A stretch of 64,000 bases of DNA. Origin: Lysobacter antibioticus (GTDB lineage Bacteria; Pseudomonadota; Gammaproteobacteria; Xanthomonadales; Xanthomonadaceae). Shown here one piece after another: positions 1 to 22,540 of the stretch. Each line of letters opens with the position of its first letter. Position 1 is the stretch's first letter. The notes beneath the pieces were generated by a model that ran no database searches, was not told the DNA's origin, and saw only the letters and a program-made list of their open reading frames with translations. The stretch lies in assembly GCF_001442535.1 (NCBI RefSeq), contig NZ_CP013141.1, forward strand, positions 3,543,028 to 3,607,027. Direction: 5' to 3'. A program made the position numbers and the translations under genes.

Positions 1-1
1 C

Positions 2-10123
<10,122 letters not shown>

Positions 10124-10150
10124 GCGCCAGAGCCCTCTCGCGATCCAGCC

Positions 10151-10173
10151 GGGCCGGCCTATCGCGCCGGCCC
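10151..10173 (+). terminator. GC-rich hairpin after the NRPS gene
   Basis: An 8-bp perfect stem, GGGCCGGC with GCCGGCCC, closes a 7-base loop 27 bases after the NRPS stop codon. There is no T run, so it is only a terminator-like structure. The rest of the gap up to the next gene shows no clear promoter. Confidence 0.4.
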
Positions 10174-10369
10174 GATCCGACCGGCGGCGCAGGGCCGGCC
10201 GCCGCCGCGCCAGGGCTGCGCGGCTTCACCCGCCGCGAATCCGGGCCACGCCATCCTGCCCATATCGCCATCTCGCACCTCGAAACAACCAACGCGCATT
10301 TCCCTAGGCGCGGGCCGCTGGGATAGCGTCCCACCCCTCTGTCCCTATCCAGACGGCCGCCCACGCCAC

Positions 10370-11228
10370 ATGAGCGAGCACGCCCTGCCCCTACCGACCT
10401 CCGCCGTTCGCTGGCGCCGGCCGTTGCCCGGTTTCGGGCTCGGCCTGGGGCTGGGCCTGACTTGGCTCGGCCTGGTCGTGCTGTTGCCCTTGGCGGCGCT
10501 GATCCTGCGCTCGGGCGGGCTCGGGCTGGACGGCTGGCTGCGCGCGGTCGGCGATCCGCGGGTGATCGCCTCGCTCAAGGTCAGTTTCGCCACCGCCTTC
10601 ATCGCCGCGGTGGTCTCGCTGTTGGCCGGCGCGCTGATCGCCTGGGTGCTGGAACGCTACCGCTTCAGCGGCCGGCGCCTGCTCGACGCCCTGGTCGACC
10701 TGCCGTTCGCGCTGCCGACCGCGGTCGCCGGCATCACCCTGGCGGCGATCTACGACGAGAACGGCTGGGTCGGCCAGTTGCTGCAGCCGCTCGGCATCAA
10801 ACTGGTCAATAACACCACCGGCATCGTCATCGCCCTGATCTTCATCGGGCTGCCGTTCGCGGTGCGCACGGTGCAGCCGGTGCTCGAAGCGCTCGGCCGC
10901 GAACAGGAAGAGGCCGCGGCCTCGCTCGGCGCCTCGCGCCTGACCACCTTGCGGCGGGTGATCCTGCCCGAGCTGCTGCCGGCGCTGCTGACCGGCTTCT
11001 CGCTGGCGTTCGCGCGCGGCCTGGGCGAGTTCGGCTCGGTGATCTTCATCGCCGGCAACCTGCCGATGAAGACCGAGATCGCGCCGTTGCTGATCACCAT
11101 CCGCCTGGAAGAGGAAGGCGGCGTGACCGCGGCGATCGTGCTGGCGACCCTGCTGCTGCTGATGTCCTTCGCCTGCCTGGTCGCGATCAACGCCGCCTCG
11201 GCCTTGTTCGCGCACGGGAGCCGCCGCG

Positions 11229-11236
<8 letters not shown>
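10370..11236 (+). CDS. cysT: Sulfate/thiosulfate ABC transporter permease CysT
   Basis: One of the two inner-membrane channel subunits of the CysTWA sulfate/thiosulfate importer. The 288-residue protein has about six hydrophobic segments. The cytoplasmic EAA loop that contacts the ATPase lies at residues 181-205 (EAAASLGAS). It overlaps the cysW start by 8 bases and forms an operon with cysW and cysA, which supports the assignment. The periplasmic binding-protein gene (sbp or cysP) that usually precedes cysT is missing; the NRPS gene is there instead. Length matches the family. Confidence 0.95.
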
Positions 11237-14382
<3,146 letters not shown>

Positions 14383-14484
14383 GGCCTCAAGCGATACCGG
14401 GCAGCGGAACGCAGCATCGGCGCGATAGCGCCTGCTGCGTTTCGTAGCGCAAGCGTGTCGCCTCGGCTTGAACGCGCACGCCGA

Positions 14485-15399
14485 TCAGCGCGCCGCGCTC
14501 GCGACGCAACCGTCCCGGCCCGTCGCCGCCGGCGCCTTCATCCGATACAGGTCCATCTTGCCGGCGCGCGGCGCTTTCGCCGAACCGGTGACCAACAGCT
14601 CGCCGGGCTTGTTCCAGTCGATCGCCGGGCCGAGCGTGTGCGCCGCTTCGGTATTGAACGACAGCGCGAGCGGCGCGGCCTGCGCATAACGCGCGCCGTC
14701 GCAGTGGGCGACGTACAGGCGGATCGGTTGCTTCTCCGCGTCCTTGGAACGCGCGAACACGACGGTCTTGCCGTCGCCGAGCCAGGCGGCATCGAACTCG
14801 TCGTCGGCGCTGTTGACCCCGGGCACCGGCTTGGGGTCGACGAAGGCCTGGCCGTTCCATTGCGCGACGAACAAATCGTGACGGCCGCTGCCGCCGAAGC
14901 CGTCGCTGGCGAACAGCAGATGACGGCCGTCGCGGCTCGGCGTCGGCGCCCATTCGTCGCCGCGGCCGTTGACGCCGCGTCCGAGGTTTTCGACCGGGCC
15001 GTAGCCGCCATCGTCGCGCACCGCGGCGCGATAGAGATCGTCGCCGCCGTGGCCGCCGGGGCGGTTGGAAAAGAAGTACAGCCAGCGCCCGTCGGCAGAG
15101 AAGGCGGGGTCGAAATCGTTGGCCTTGGCGTTCAGCGGCAACGGCTTCGCGTCCTGCCAGCGGCCATCGATCAGACTGGCCTGCCACAGGTCCCAGCCGC
15201 CGGCGCCGCCGCTGCGGTCGGTGCTGCCCCAGACGATGCGCCGTCCGTCGGGAGACACGGCCGCGCGCACCTCACTGTGCACGGTCGATACGACTCCCAT
15301 GCCTTCTATGCCGAATTCGGACAGGGCCGCCTGGACCGTGCTGGCGAGCCCGCAGGCGAGGAGTAGACTGAGGCCGAACCGGACCCTGGCGTGCCGCAT
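14485..15399 (-). CDS. Secreted TolB/PD40-type beta-propeller protein
   Basis: A 304-residue protein with a signal peptide (residues 1 to about 24, ending in VQA). It has several copies of the PD40 blade pattern, for example [28 protein letters not shown] and [14 protein letters not shown]. Each is followed by a DLY or DLF strand. Such propellers usually mediate periplasmic protein contacts, as in TolB, but this one lacks TolB's N-terminal domain and is not in a tol-pal cluster. The precise role is unknown. It is divergent from aroE with only 47 bases between the starts. Confidence 0.85.
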   Translation of the reverse strand: MRHARVRFGLSLLLACGLASTVQAALSEFGIEGMGVVSTVHSEVRAAVSPDGRRIVWGSTDRSGGAGGWDLWQASLIDGRWQDAKPLPLNAKANDFDPAFSADGRWLYFFSNRPGGHGGDDLYRAAVRDDGGYGPVENLGRGVNGRGDEWAPTPSRDGRHLLFASDGFGGSGRHDLFVAQWNGQAFVDPKPVPGVNSADDEFDAAWLGDGKTVVFARSKDAEKQPIRLYVAHCDGARYAQAAPLALSFNTEAAHTLGPAIDWNKPGELLVTGSAKAPRAGKMDLYRMKAPAATGRDGCVASAAR

Positions 15400-15446
15400 C
15401 GTGCGTCTCCCGAACTAGGGTCACCAGTCTAGAACGAGGCGCGTCC

Positions 15447-16316
15447 ATGTCGATCGATTCCAGTTCGTCCAGCCCTGTCCTTCGCTATGCGGTCTTCGGT
15501 CATCCGGTCGCGCACTCGCTGTCGCCGCGCATCCACGCCGCGTTCGGGCGCCAGCTCGGCATCGCCCTGGAATACACCGCGATCGACGCCGCGCCGGAGC
15601 AGTTCGACGTCGCCCTCGCCGCGTTCGCGGCCGAAGGCGGCCTCGGCGCCAACATCACCCTGCCGCTGAAGACGCGCGCGGCGAGCATCTGCAGCCACCT
15701 CAGCGAACGCGCGCAACGCGCCGGCGCGGTCAACACCCTGATCCGCAGCGCGACCGGCTGGGAAGGCGACAACACCGACGGCACCGGCCTGATCCGCGAC
15801 CTCACCGAGCGTCACGGCCTGGACCTGCGTTCGCGCCGCACCCTGTTGATCGGCGCCGGCGGCGCCGCGCGCGGCGTGGCGCCGGCCCTGCTCGATGCCG
15901 GCATCGGCGATCTCTATATCGTCAACCGCACCAGCGAACGCGTCGACGCCCTGGCCGACGCGCTCGGCATGCCCGGCCGCGTGCACCCGCGTTATCTCGC
16001 CGATGTCGGCACCCTCGGCAACTTCGACCTGATCGTCAACGCCACCTCGGCCGCGCGCGACGACGCCATGCCGACCCTGCCGATGAGCCTGGCGACGCCG
16101 CGCACCGCCGCGGTCGACCTGAGCTACGGCGAAGTGGCGATTCCGTTCCTGGCCTGGGCCAAGGTCGCCGGCGCGCACGACCGCATCGACGGGCTCGGCA
16201 TGCTGGTCGAACAGGCCGCCGAGAGCTTCGAGCGTTGGCACCGCAAGCGCCCGGACACCGATCCGGTCTACGCCATGCTGCGCGAACGCGCCGACGCCCT
16301 GGTCACCGCCGACTGA
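15447..16316 (+). CDS. aroE: Shikimate dehydrogenase (NADP+)
   Basis: Reduces 3-dehydroshikimate to shikimate in the aromatic amino acid pathway. The 289 residues include the substrate loop SLSP (24-27), catalytic Lys75 in NITLPLK and Asp111 in GDNTDGTG. The dinucleotide-binding GAGGAARG is at 136-143, and NRTSER (160-165) matches the NADP-selecting NRT motif. The C-terminal DGLGMLVEQ is typical. The next gene starts 8 bases downstream, so the two are probably cotranscribed. Confidence 0.96.
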   Translation: MSIDSSSSSPVLRYAVFGHPVAHSLSPRIHAAFGRQLGIALEYTAIDAAPEQFDVALAAFAAEGGLGANITLPLKTRAASICSHLSERAQRAGAVNTLIRSATGWEGDNTDGTGLIRDLTERHGLDLRSRRTLLIGAGGAARGVAPALLDAGIGDLYIVNRTSERVDALADALGMPGRVHPRYLADVGTLGNFDLIVNATSAARDDAMPTLPMSLATPRTAAVDLSYGEVAIPFLAWAKVAGAHDRIDGLGMLVEQAAESFERWHRKRPDTDPVYAMLRERADALVTAD

Positions 16317-16323
16317 CCCGGCG

Positions 16324-16764
16324 ATGAGCGCGATCGATCGCGACGCGGCGCCCGAGCACGGCGCCGCGACCGTTTCCGGCGCCGCGACCGTTTCCGGCGC
16401 CGACCAGCGCAAGCCGGCGGCGCGAGCGGACTTCGCCGGCACCCACCCCGGCCCCGACACGATCTTTCATTTCGCCACGCCCGCCGACTGGCAGCGGGCG
16501 CAGGCATCCGGCGCCTATGCCCCGGACGGCTGGACCCGCGAAGGCTTCGTGCATTGCGCGACCCAGGCGCAACTCGACGGCGTCATCGAACGCCATCAAC
16601 GCGGGCGCGGCGCCCTGCTTCGATTGAGCATCGACGCGGCCGCGCTCGGCGCGGCTTTGCGCTACGACTGGAGCGAACGCAGCGGCGATTATTTCCCGCA
16701 CGTGTACGCGCCGATTCCCTTGGACGCGGTACGCGCGGTCGAGCCGTTCGCGGCGCCGCCATGA
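16324..16764 (+). CDS. DUF952 family protein
   Basis: A 146-residue protein whose residues from about 45 onward match the DUF952 family: [11 protein letters not shown], a GFVHCATQ block, and [14 protein letters not shown] near the end. The function of the family is not established. The N-terminal 40 residues are low complexity and contain a perfect tandem duplication of 18 bases (16363-16380 and 16381-16398) giving AATVSG twice. A start further inside is therefore possible. It lies between aroE and the Cys-cluster gene, whose ATG overlaps its stop. Confidence 0.85.
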   Translation: MSAIDRDAAPEHGAATVSGAATVSGADQRKPAARADFAGTHPGPDTIFHFATPADWQRAQASGAYAPDGWTREGFVHCATQAQLDGVIERHQRGRGALLRLSIDAAALGAALRYDWSERSGDYFPHVYAPIPLDAVRAVEPFAAPP

Positions 16765-17024
16765 GCTTCGCCTGCCGCAGCCATTGCGGCGCCTGCTGCA
16801 TCGCGCCTTCGATCAGCTCGCCGATCCCGGGCATGCCGCACGGCAAACCGGCCGGCATCCCCTGCGTGCAGCTCGACGACGAACTGCGTTGCCGTTTGTT
16901 CGGCAAGCCGGAGCGACCGGCGTTCTGCGGATCGCTGCAGCCATCGCGCGAGATGTGCGGCGAGGACCGCGGGCAGGCGATGCAGTGGTTGGATTGGCTG
17001 GAAGCGCAGACCCGGCCGGGATGA
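16761..17024 (+). CDS. YkgJ family cysteine-cluster protein
   Basis: An 87-residue protein with eight cysteines (residues 5, 9, 12, 13, 35, 44, 56 and 66). The spacing CxxxCGACC, then a PC, then Cys pairs, is typical of the YkgJ/UPF0153 family, thought to bind zinc or an iron-sulfur cluster. Function is not established. Its ATG overlaps the stop of the DUF952 gene (ATGA), so it is the third gene of the aroE operon. Confidence 0.85.
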   Translation: MSFACRSHCGACCIAPSISSPIPGMPHGKPAGIPCVQLDDELRCRLFGKPERPAFCGSLQPSREMCGEDRGQAMQWLDWLEAQTRPG

Positions 17025-17079
17025 GCGGCTGGGTGTCGCGTTCGCGGCTGCGGGGTGGGTCGAGGTAAAAGGGCGACAG

Positions 17080-17216
17080 AGCAAATCCCCCCTCCCTCCC
17101 TTTTCCAAGGGGGGAACAGCGGCGGTGTCGCGATTGCAGTCTTGCTCAGACGCCCCGGCCATTGCCCCCTTTGACAAAGGGGGCGAACGACCGCGCAGCG
17201 GTCGTGGGGGGTTTGC
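17080..17216. repeat. Intergenic element with C/G-run stem-loops
   Basis: The gap between convergent genes holds two C-rich and G-rich blocks. One perfect 9-bp hairpin is GCCCCCTTT-GAC-AAAGGGGGC (17164-17184). A second 8-bp hairpin is ACGACCGC-GCA-GCGGTCGT (17187-17205), and the first block (17086-17114) is a degraded version of the first. It looks like a dispersed Xanthomonadaceae-type intergenic element and may also end transcription from both sides. Confidence 0.6.
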
Positions 17217-17248
17217 TGTTGCTGTTGGCTCAGCTCAGCGCGCGGCCC

Positions 17249-18640
17249 TCAAAGCAAGCCGTCGCGCTTCACCGCCAGGTACTTCTCGACCAACGACGCC
17301 GCCAGTTGGTCGCAGCTGACGTCGAGCACCATCACCCCATGATTGCGCAGGGCTTCGTGGGCTGCGACGCGGTGTTCGAGGTATTGCGCGGTGGCGCCGG
17401 CGCGGATCGCGCCGGACAGGTCGGCGACTTCTTCGGCGAGCGCCTGATCCAGCGAGCCTTCGCGCAAACTGGCGACGCAGACGAGATGGCGGCCGCGCAG
17501 CATGCGCACGGCGGCGAGCAGGTCGTCCATGTCCTCGTCGCGCAGGTTGGTCACCAGCATCACCAACGAGCGGCGGCGCTGACGCAGGGAGAGTTCGGTC
17601 GCCGCGGCGAGGAAGTCGGTGGCGACCGGCTGCGGCTGCAGGGCGTAGCTGGCGCGCAGCAGGTTGTCGATCGCGCCGACACCGCGCTGCGGCGGCACCC
17701 AGCGGCTCTCGCCGCCGCTGGCGAGCAGGCCGACGCCGTCGCCCTGACGCAAAGCCAGGTAGGCCACGACCAGGGCCGCGTCCAGCACGTGGTCGAAATG
17801 CGAATGCTCGCCGTCGCGCGCCATCAGGCGGCGGCCGGTGTCGAGCATCAGCACCAGTTGTTGATTGCGTTCGTCCTGGTACTCGCGCGAGATCAGCCGG
17901 CGCGCACGCGCGGTCGCTTTCCAGTCGATCTGGCGCAGGCTGTCGCCGACGCGGTATTCGCGCATCTGATGGAAGTCGGTGCCTTCGCCGCGACGGCGCT
18001 TGACGTGCGCGCCGACCAGGCGCGAGGCCTGTTCGGCGCTGAACATCGCGAACTTGGCCAGCGGCGCGAAGTTGGGGAACACGCGCACGCGCTGAATCTC
18101 GCCGCCGATACGCGACTGCCACCACAGCCCCCACGGCGAGTGCAGGCGCAGTTGCACGCCGTCGAACTGGAAATCGCCGCGCATGCCGGGGCGCAGTTCG
18201 TACTCGAAGCTGGCGCTCTCGCCGCGACGCAGGTCGATCCGGCGCGGCAGGTTGCGCATGCTCCAGTTGCCGGGATGCAAGTCGAAGGCATCCAGGCGTT
18301 GCCGGCGATCGGCTTCGAACTCGAGAGTGACCGGGCGTTCGACGCCGATCGCCCAGGTGTCGTGCATGCTGCGTTTCGCCCGCGGCGTCGGCGCGTACAG
18401 CAGACGCAGCAGATCGGTGATCGCGAGCAGGACGATGGCGAGGGTCGCCACCTGCCAGGCCGCGGCCTGCAGCCAGCCCACGCTCGCGGCCAGTCCGAGC
18501 GTCGACCACGGCAGCGCCAGCCAGATCCAGCGCGGCGCCGGCCGTGCCCAACCGCGACGCGGCAGGGCGCGGTCGCGCGGCACCGTCAGGCCGGCGCTGG
18601 CGGCGGCGACAGGCAACGGCGGTGGCACGGCGCGGCTCAT
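17249..18640 (-). CDS. DUF58 domain-containing protein of a MoxR operon
   Basis: A 463-residue membrane-anchored protein. Two hydrophobic segments lie at about 38-80, followed by the DUF58 core: REYRVGDSLRQIDWKATAR (228-246) is the family hallmark. A von Willebrand-A-like segment follows (VLMLDTGRRL, Asp267). DUF58 proteins are nearly always encoded next to MoxR ATPases and are thought to be their partners. Its ATG overlaps the moxR stop. It is the last gene of the seven-gene operon, followed by the hairpin element. Confidence 0.92.
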   Translation of the reverse strand: MSRAVPPPLPVAAASAGLTVPRDRALPRRGWARPAPRWIWLALPWSTLGLAASVGWLQAAAWQVATLAIVLLAITDLLRLLYAPTPRAKRSMHDTWAIGVERPVTLEFEADRRQRLDAFDLHPGNWSMRNLPRRIDLRRGESASFEYELRPGMRGDFQFDGVQLRLHSPWGLWWQSRIGGEIQRVRVFPNFAPLAKFAMFSAEQASRLVGAHVKRRRGEGTDFHQMREYRVGDSLRQIDWKATARARRLISREYQDERNQQLVLMLDTGRRLMARDGEHSHFDHVLDAALVVAYLALRQGDGVGLLASGGESRWVPPQRGVGAIDNLLRASYALQPQPVATDFLAAATELSLRQRRRSLVMLVTNLRDEDMDDLLAAVRMLRGRHLVCVASLREGSLDQALAEEVADLSGAIRAGATAQYLEHRVAAHEALRNHGVMVLDVSCDQLAASLVEKYLAVKRDGLL

Positions 18641-19626
18641 TGCCGGGGCGCTTCGACCTTGGCCAACAGCGCCTGCAACACGTCGTCGGGCGACTGGCCT
18701 TCGATCTGCAGCTCGGGCGCGAGCGCGATGCGATGGCGCAGGGCCGGCTTGGCGATCTCGCGCACGTCGTCGGGGGTGACGAAATCGCGCCCCGACAGCA
18801 CCGCCTGCGCGCGCGCCGCGCGCACCAGGGCAAGACTGCCGCGCGGACCGGCGCCGAGGGCGATGCCGGCCCAGTCGCGGGTGGTGCCGACGATGCGCAC
18901 GACGTAGTCGATCACCGTCTCGTCGACGCGCACCAGGGCGGTGCCCTGCTGCATCGCGACGATCTCTTCCGGGCCGAGCACGCGCCGCACCTGCGACAGA
19001 TCGAAGTCCGACGCGCTGCGGCCCAGGCTGACCGCGGTGACCATGCGCTTTTCGTCGGCGCGGGTCGGGTAGCCGATCAGGATCTTCAGCAGGAAGCGAT
19101 CGAGCTGCGCCTCCGGCAAGGGATAGGTGCCTTCTTGTTCGACCGGGTTCTGCGTAGCCAGGGTCAGGAACGGCGGCGGCAACTCGAAGCTGTGGCCTTC
19201 GATGGTCACCTGCAGCTCCTGCATCGCCTCCAGCAGCGCCGACTGGGTCTTGGCCGGGGCACGGTTGATTTCGTCGGCGAGCAGCAGGTTGGTGAACACC
19301 GGGCCGCGACGGATGTTGAAGCTCTCGGTCTTGGGGTCGTAGACCGCATGGCCGCTGATGTCGCTGGGCATCAGGTCGGGGGTGAACTGGACGCGGGCGT
19401 AGCCGCAATCCAGGGCCTTGGACAGCGCGCGCACGACCAGGGTCTTGCCGAGCCCTGGCACGCCTTCGAGCAGCGCGTGGCCGCCGGCGAGCAGGGCGAT
19501 CAGGATCTGGTCGAGCACGTCGGCCTGACCGATGAAGGCCTTGCCGACTTCGTCGCGCACGGCGGCGGCGCGTTCGGCCAGCGCGGTGCCGGTGATCGGG
19601 ACGAGCGGAGCGGCGTCGAGGCTCAT
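18637..19626 (-). CDS. MoxR family AAA+ ATPase
   Basis: A 329-residue AAA+ ATPase of the MoxR class, thought to act as a chaperone for metal insertion or complex maturation together with VWA-domain partners. Walker A is GVPGLGKT (55-62) and Walker B is LLLADEINRA (114-123). The sensor region has TQNPVEQEGTYPLPEAQLDRF, which is diagnostic of MoxR. The start gives MSLDAAPLVP and overlaps the stop of the DUF4350 gene. Frames upstream of this ATG are shadows of that gene. Confidence 0.95.
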   Translation of the reverse strand: MSLDAAPLVPITGTALAERAAAVRDEVGKAFIGQADVLDQILIALLAGGHALLEGVPGLGKTLVVRALSKALDCGYARVQFTPDLMPSDISGHAVYDPKTESFNIRRGPVFTNLLLADEINRAPAKTQSALLEAMQELQVTIEGHSFELPPPFLTLATQNPVEQEGTYPLPEAQLDRFLLKILIGYPTRADEKRMVTAVSLGRSASDFDLSQVRRVLGPEEIVAMQQGTALVRVDETVIDYVVRIVGTTRDWAGIALGAGPRGSLALVRAARAQAVLSGRDFVTPDDVREIAKPALRHRIALAPELQIEGQSPDDVLQALLAKVEAPRQ

Positions 19627-20849
19627 AAGCGGTTTCTCATGCGGATCAAAGTGGCGATGCGGGCGCGGAACGCGGCGTGGTCGCGTGCCGGCGGCGGAGT
19701 GAGGGCGTCGCGGATGTCGTTGGCGGCGATCGGCGCCGGATCGGCCTTGAAGCGCTCGATCAGCAGGGCGATCTGCGGCTCGCCGTCGAGCGCGGCGGCG
19801 TAGGGATCGCGGCGGCGCAGGCGGGCGATGAAGGCGCGGCGCGCCGATTCGTACAAGCGCGGGCCGTAACCGTAGCGATAGACGTGCTCGCCGCTGGCGA
19901 CGATGTGTTCGAGCAGCGAACGCCGCTCCAGCGCCGGCGCCGGGCGCAGCGGGCCGAAACGCTGGGTGCGCTGCCACAGCCAACCGAGCAGACACAGCAG
20001 CAGCGGCAACCAGGCCATCCAGCTGTCGCGCAACAGGGTCTTCCACAGCTTCGGCACTTCGGCCGCGTAGATCAGGTGCACGGTGCCGGCGCGGTAGTTC
20101 GGCGCCAGCACCTGGCGCGCGAACGCGGCCTTGGCCGGCGCGGCGATCTCGTCCTCGCCGATGCCGACGCTGTCGAGCAAGGGATTGCCGGTGCCGGTGC
20201 GGTTGGACAGGAAATCCAGGTCCGCGAGCACGTCGACATGGCCCTTGCCGCGCGGCAAGCGCACGTAGACGTAGGCGCTGTCCTCGCCGCCCCAGGCGTA
20301 AACGGGGTCGGCGTCGCTGTTGTAGAAATAGAAACGGCGCGCCGAGCAGAACACCTGCTGCGGCTCCAGGCCGCGCTCGTACAGGCCGGCGCATTCGTTG
20401 CGCAGGTATTCCGGATCGGCGGCGTCGCTGGCGTCGAGCAGGGTGATGCCGAGCGCATCGAGCACCGGCAGCGGCGAATCGCCGACCTGGTCCTGCAGCG
20501 GCGGCGTGCGCACGATCAGATGACCGCCGCGCTCGACCCAGCCGAGCAGGGCCTCGGCTTCGCTGCCGGCCAGCGTGCGCGGGTCGCGGTAGATCAGCAC
20601 CGTGTCGCGCGTCTGCAGCGGGTGGGTCGACAGCTGCAGGCGTTGGCGCGCCACGACCTTGACCTTGTCGCGCTGCAGGGCGAGCTTGAGCACGTACAGC
20701 GGGTTGCTCGCGGCCTCGCCGCTGCGCGCGGCGGCAACGGTTTCCTCGACCTTGTGGTAGTCGCGGCGCCACAGCGCGCCGACGATCAGCACCAGCACGA
20801 TCAGCAGGGCCGCGCCGGCACCGGTGAGGATCAGGCCGACGCGGTTCAT
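19623..20849 (-). CDS. DUF4350 domain-containing membrane protein
   Basis: A 408-residue protein with an N-terminal membrane segment (about 4-26) and a second near residues 270-290 (MAWLPLLLCLLGWLW). The extracytoplasmic part between them contains GGHLIVRTPP and a region resembling DUF4350/GATase-like domains. Members of this family typically sit between MoxR and DUF4129 genes, as here. Function is unknown. It overlaps both neighbours by 4 bases. Confidence 0.85.
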   Translation of the reverse strand: MNRVGLILTGAGAALLIVLVLIVGALWRRDYHKVEETVAAARSGEAASNPLYVLKLALQRDKVKVVARQRLQLSTHPLQTRDTVLIYRDPRTLAGSEAEALLGWVERGGHLIVRTPPLQDQVGDSPLPVLDALGITLLDASDAADPEYLRNECAGLYERGLEPQQVFCSARRFYFYNSDADPVYAWGGEDSAYVYVRLPRGKGHVDVLADLDFLSNRTGTGNPLLDSVGIGEDEIAAPAKAAFARQVLAPNYRAGTVHLIYAAEVPKLWKTLLRDSWMAWLPLLLCLLGWLWQRTQRFGPLRPAPALERRSLLEHIVASGEHVYRYGYGPRLYESARRAFIARLRRRDPYAAALDGEPQIALLIERFKADPAPIAANDIRDALTPPPARDHAAFRARIATLIRMRNRL

Positions 20850-22540
20850 GCCGCCCACCCGAAGCGCCGGCTCAGCTGGCCGACCAGATCGTCGAAGTCG
20901 TCGCCGCTCGGCAGGGTCTCGGCATAGGCCGCGTACTGCCAGGTGCGCACCGCGCGCGCGAAGGCCTCGCGGTCCTCGGCCGAGGCCAGTTTGCGCGAGG
21001 CGCGCAGGCACTGGGCCTCGGTCGCGCCCGGCACCAATACGATGTCGGCGCGTTGCGCCATCGATTCGACCGCGGCGCGGTACATCAAGGCCAGCGCATC
21101 GCGCCTGCGGCCGGCCTGCCACAGGCGGCGGATCGCAGTCGGAATATCGTCGGGCAGCGGCTCGTGCTCGGGCAGCGGCGCGTTACGCACGTCGCCGGGC
21201 GCCTCGTCCTCTTCGATGCCGCCGTCGCGGAACCAGCCGAGCCAACGCGAGGCGGTCAGCAGCAGGGCGACGACGATCAAGGCCACCACGCCCCACATCA
21301 GCACCTGCAGGAAGCCCGCCACGCCGCTGCTGAGGCCCTTGAACAGGCCTTCGTTGATGGCTTGGTCGCGCTTGTCCTCGGGCTTCTTCTTGCTGCTCTC
21401 AGACTTGGCTTTCCATACGCTCTGCTTGCGCGTGGGGGCGACGGTCGGATCCTTCATCGCCTGGGCGACCGCATCGCGCAGGCCGCGGTCGTCGCTGCGG
21501 CCGTCGTGGTAGACCTCGCCGAGCGTCGACGGCAGGCGGCGCGCTTTCTTGGCGTCGTCGACGTAATCGCGGATCGGCGCCTCGGTCGGCGCTTCCTCTT
21601 CCGCTTCCTCGTCTTCGCTGTCGCCGGCAGCGGCGAGGTCCTCGCCCAAGTCCGTAGCTGTGTCCGTAGGCGTGTCCGTGCTCGCCGCGACGCTCGTCTC
21701 GGCCGCGGGCGGCGGCGTTTGTGCGGCAGCGTCGGGCGAGAAGCCGATCATCGCGCACAGCACCAGCAGCATCGGCGCGGCCGCGGCGGTGAGGCGCGCG
21801 CGCAGGCGGCGGAACACGATCTCGATGTCCCAACCTTCGATCTGGGTACGGCGGTTGAGATACAGCCCGAAACCGGCGCCGACGTAGAACGGCTCGATCA
21901 CGCTGACCGCGCCCCAGGCCAGCACGTTGAACAAGGCGCTGAGCCATTGCGGCTCGACCCCGATGGCTTCGATCAACGACTTGAAGGTGTCGGGCAGGTA
22001 ATCGAAGGGCACGAACATCAGGCCGCCGAGCACGCTGCCGATGATGATCGCGAACTCGAAATGCACGCAGACCAGGGTCAGCAACGCGCACACGCCGTAC
22101 ACCGGCGCGCCGAGCGCGGAACGGCGCTGGCGCGCTTCGGCACCGTCGCCGCCTTCGAGCAGGTCCACCGGCAGGTACAACGGCCGCGCCGGGCTGAGCC
22201 GGCGCCAGGTCAGGTACGGCAGCCACCAGCGCGCGCCCCAGCGCAGTTGCGCGCGCACGGTCTGGCGCGTGCTCGGGGTTTCGCCGAACACCGCGCGCGA
22301 AATCACGAACAGCGGGATGCGGTCGAACCAGGGCTTGAGCCACCACATCAGCAGGCCCGACAACCACAGCAGGTCCAGGGCCCAGCCGGCGGCATTGAGC
22401 AGCACCAGGATCGGCAAGGTCACCAGCAGCCACGGCTTCCAGATCGCACCGGCATGGCTGCGCACCAGGGCCATGCCGAGCTCGCAGGCTTCCCAGGCAG
22501 TGCGCGGGCGCAGCGAAACGGTCAGCGCTTCGAGCTTCAT
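20846..22540 (-). CDS. DUF4129 domain-containing membrane protein
   Basis: A 564-residue protein. The N-terminal 260 residues hold several hydrophobic segments. A long acidic Ala/Glu/Thr-rich linker follows (runs of EDEEAEEEAP), then a membrane segment at about 415-435 (VLMWGVVALIVVALLL). The C-terminal DUF4129 domain contains LALMYRAAVESM. The N-terminal part may represent an extra fused membrane domain compared with the short DUF4129 proteins. It is probably a structural partner of the MoxR/DUF58 system. Confidence 0.85.
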   Translation of the reverse strand: MKLEALTVSLRPRTAWEACELGMALVRSHAGAIWKPWLLVTLPILVLLNAAGWALDLLWLSGLLMWWLKPWFDRIPLFVISRAVFGETPSTRQTVRAQLRWGARWWLPYLTWRRLSPARPLYLPVDLLEGGDGAEARQRRSALGAPVYGVCALLTLVCVHFEFAIIIGSVLGGLMFVPFDYLPDTFKSLIEAIGVEPQWLSALFNVLAWGAVSVIEPFYVGAGFGLYLNRRTQIEGWDIEIVFRRLRARLTAAAAPMLLVLCAMIGFSPDAAAQTPPPAAETSVAASTDTPTDTATDLGEDLAAAGDSEDEEAEEEAPTEAPIRDYVDDAKKARRLPSTLGEVYHDGRSDDRGLRDAVAQAMKDPTVAPTRKQSVWKAKSESSKKKPEDKRDQAINEGLFKGLSSGVAGFLQVLMWGVVALIVVALLLTASRWLGWFRDGGIEEDEAPGDVRNAPLPEHEPLPDDIPTAIRRLWQAGRRRDALALMYRAAVESMAQRADIVLVPGATEAQCLRASRKLASAEDREAFARAVRTWQYAAYAETLPSGDDFDDLVGQLSRRFGWAA

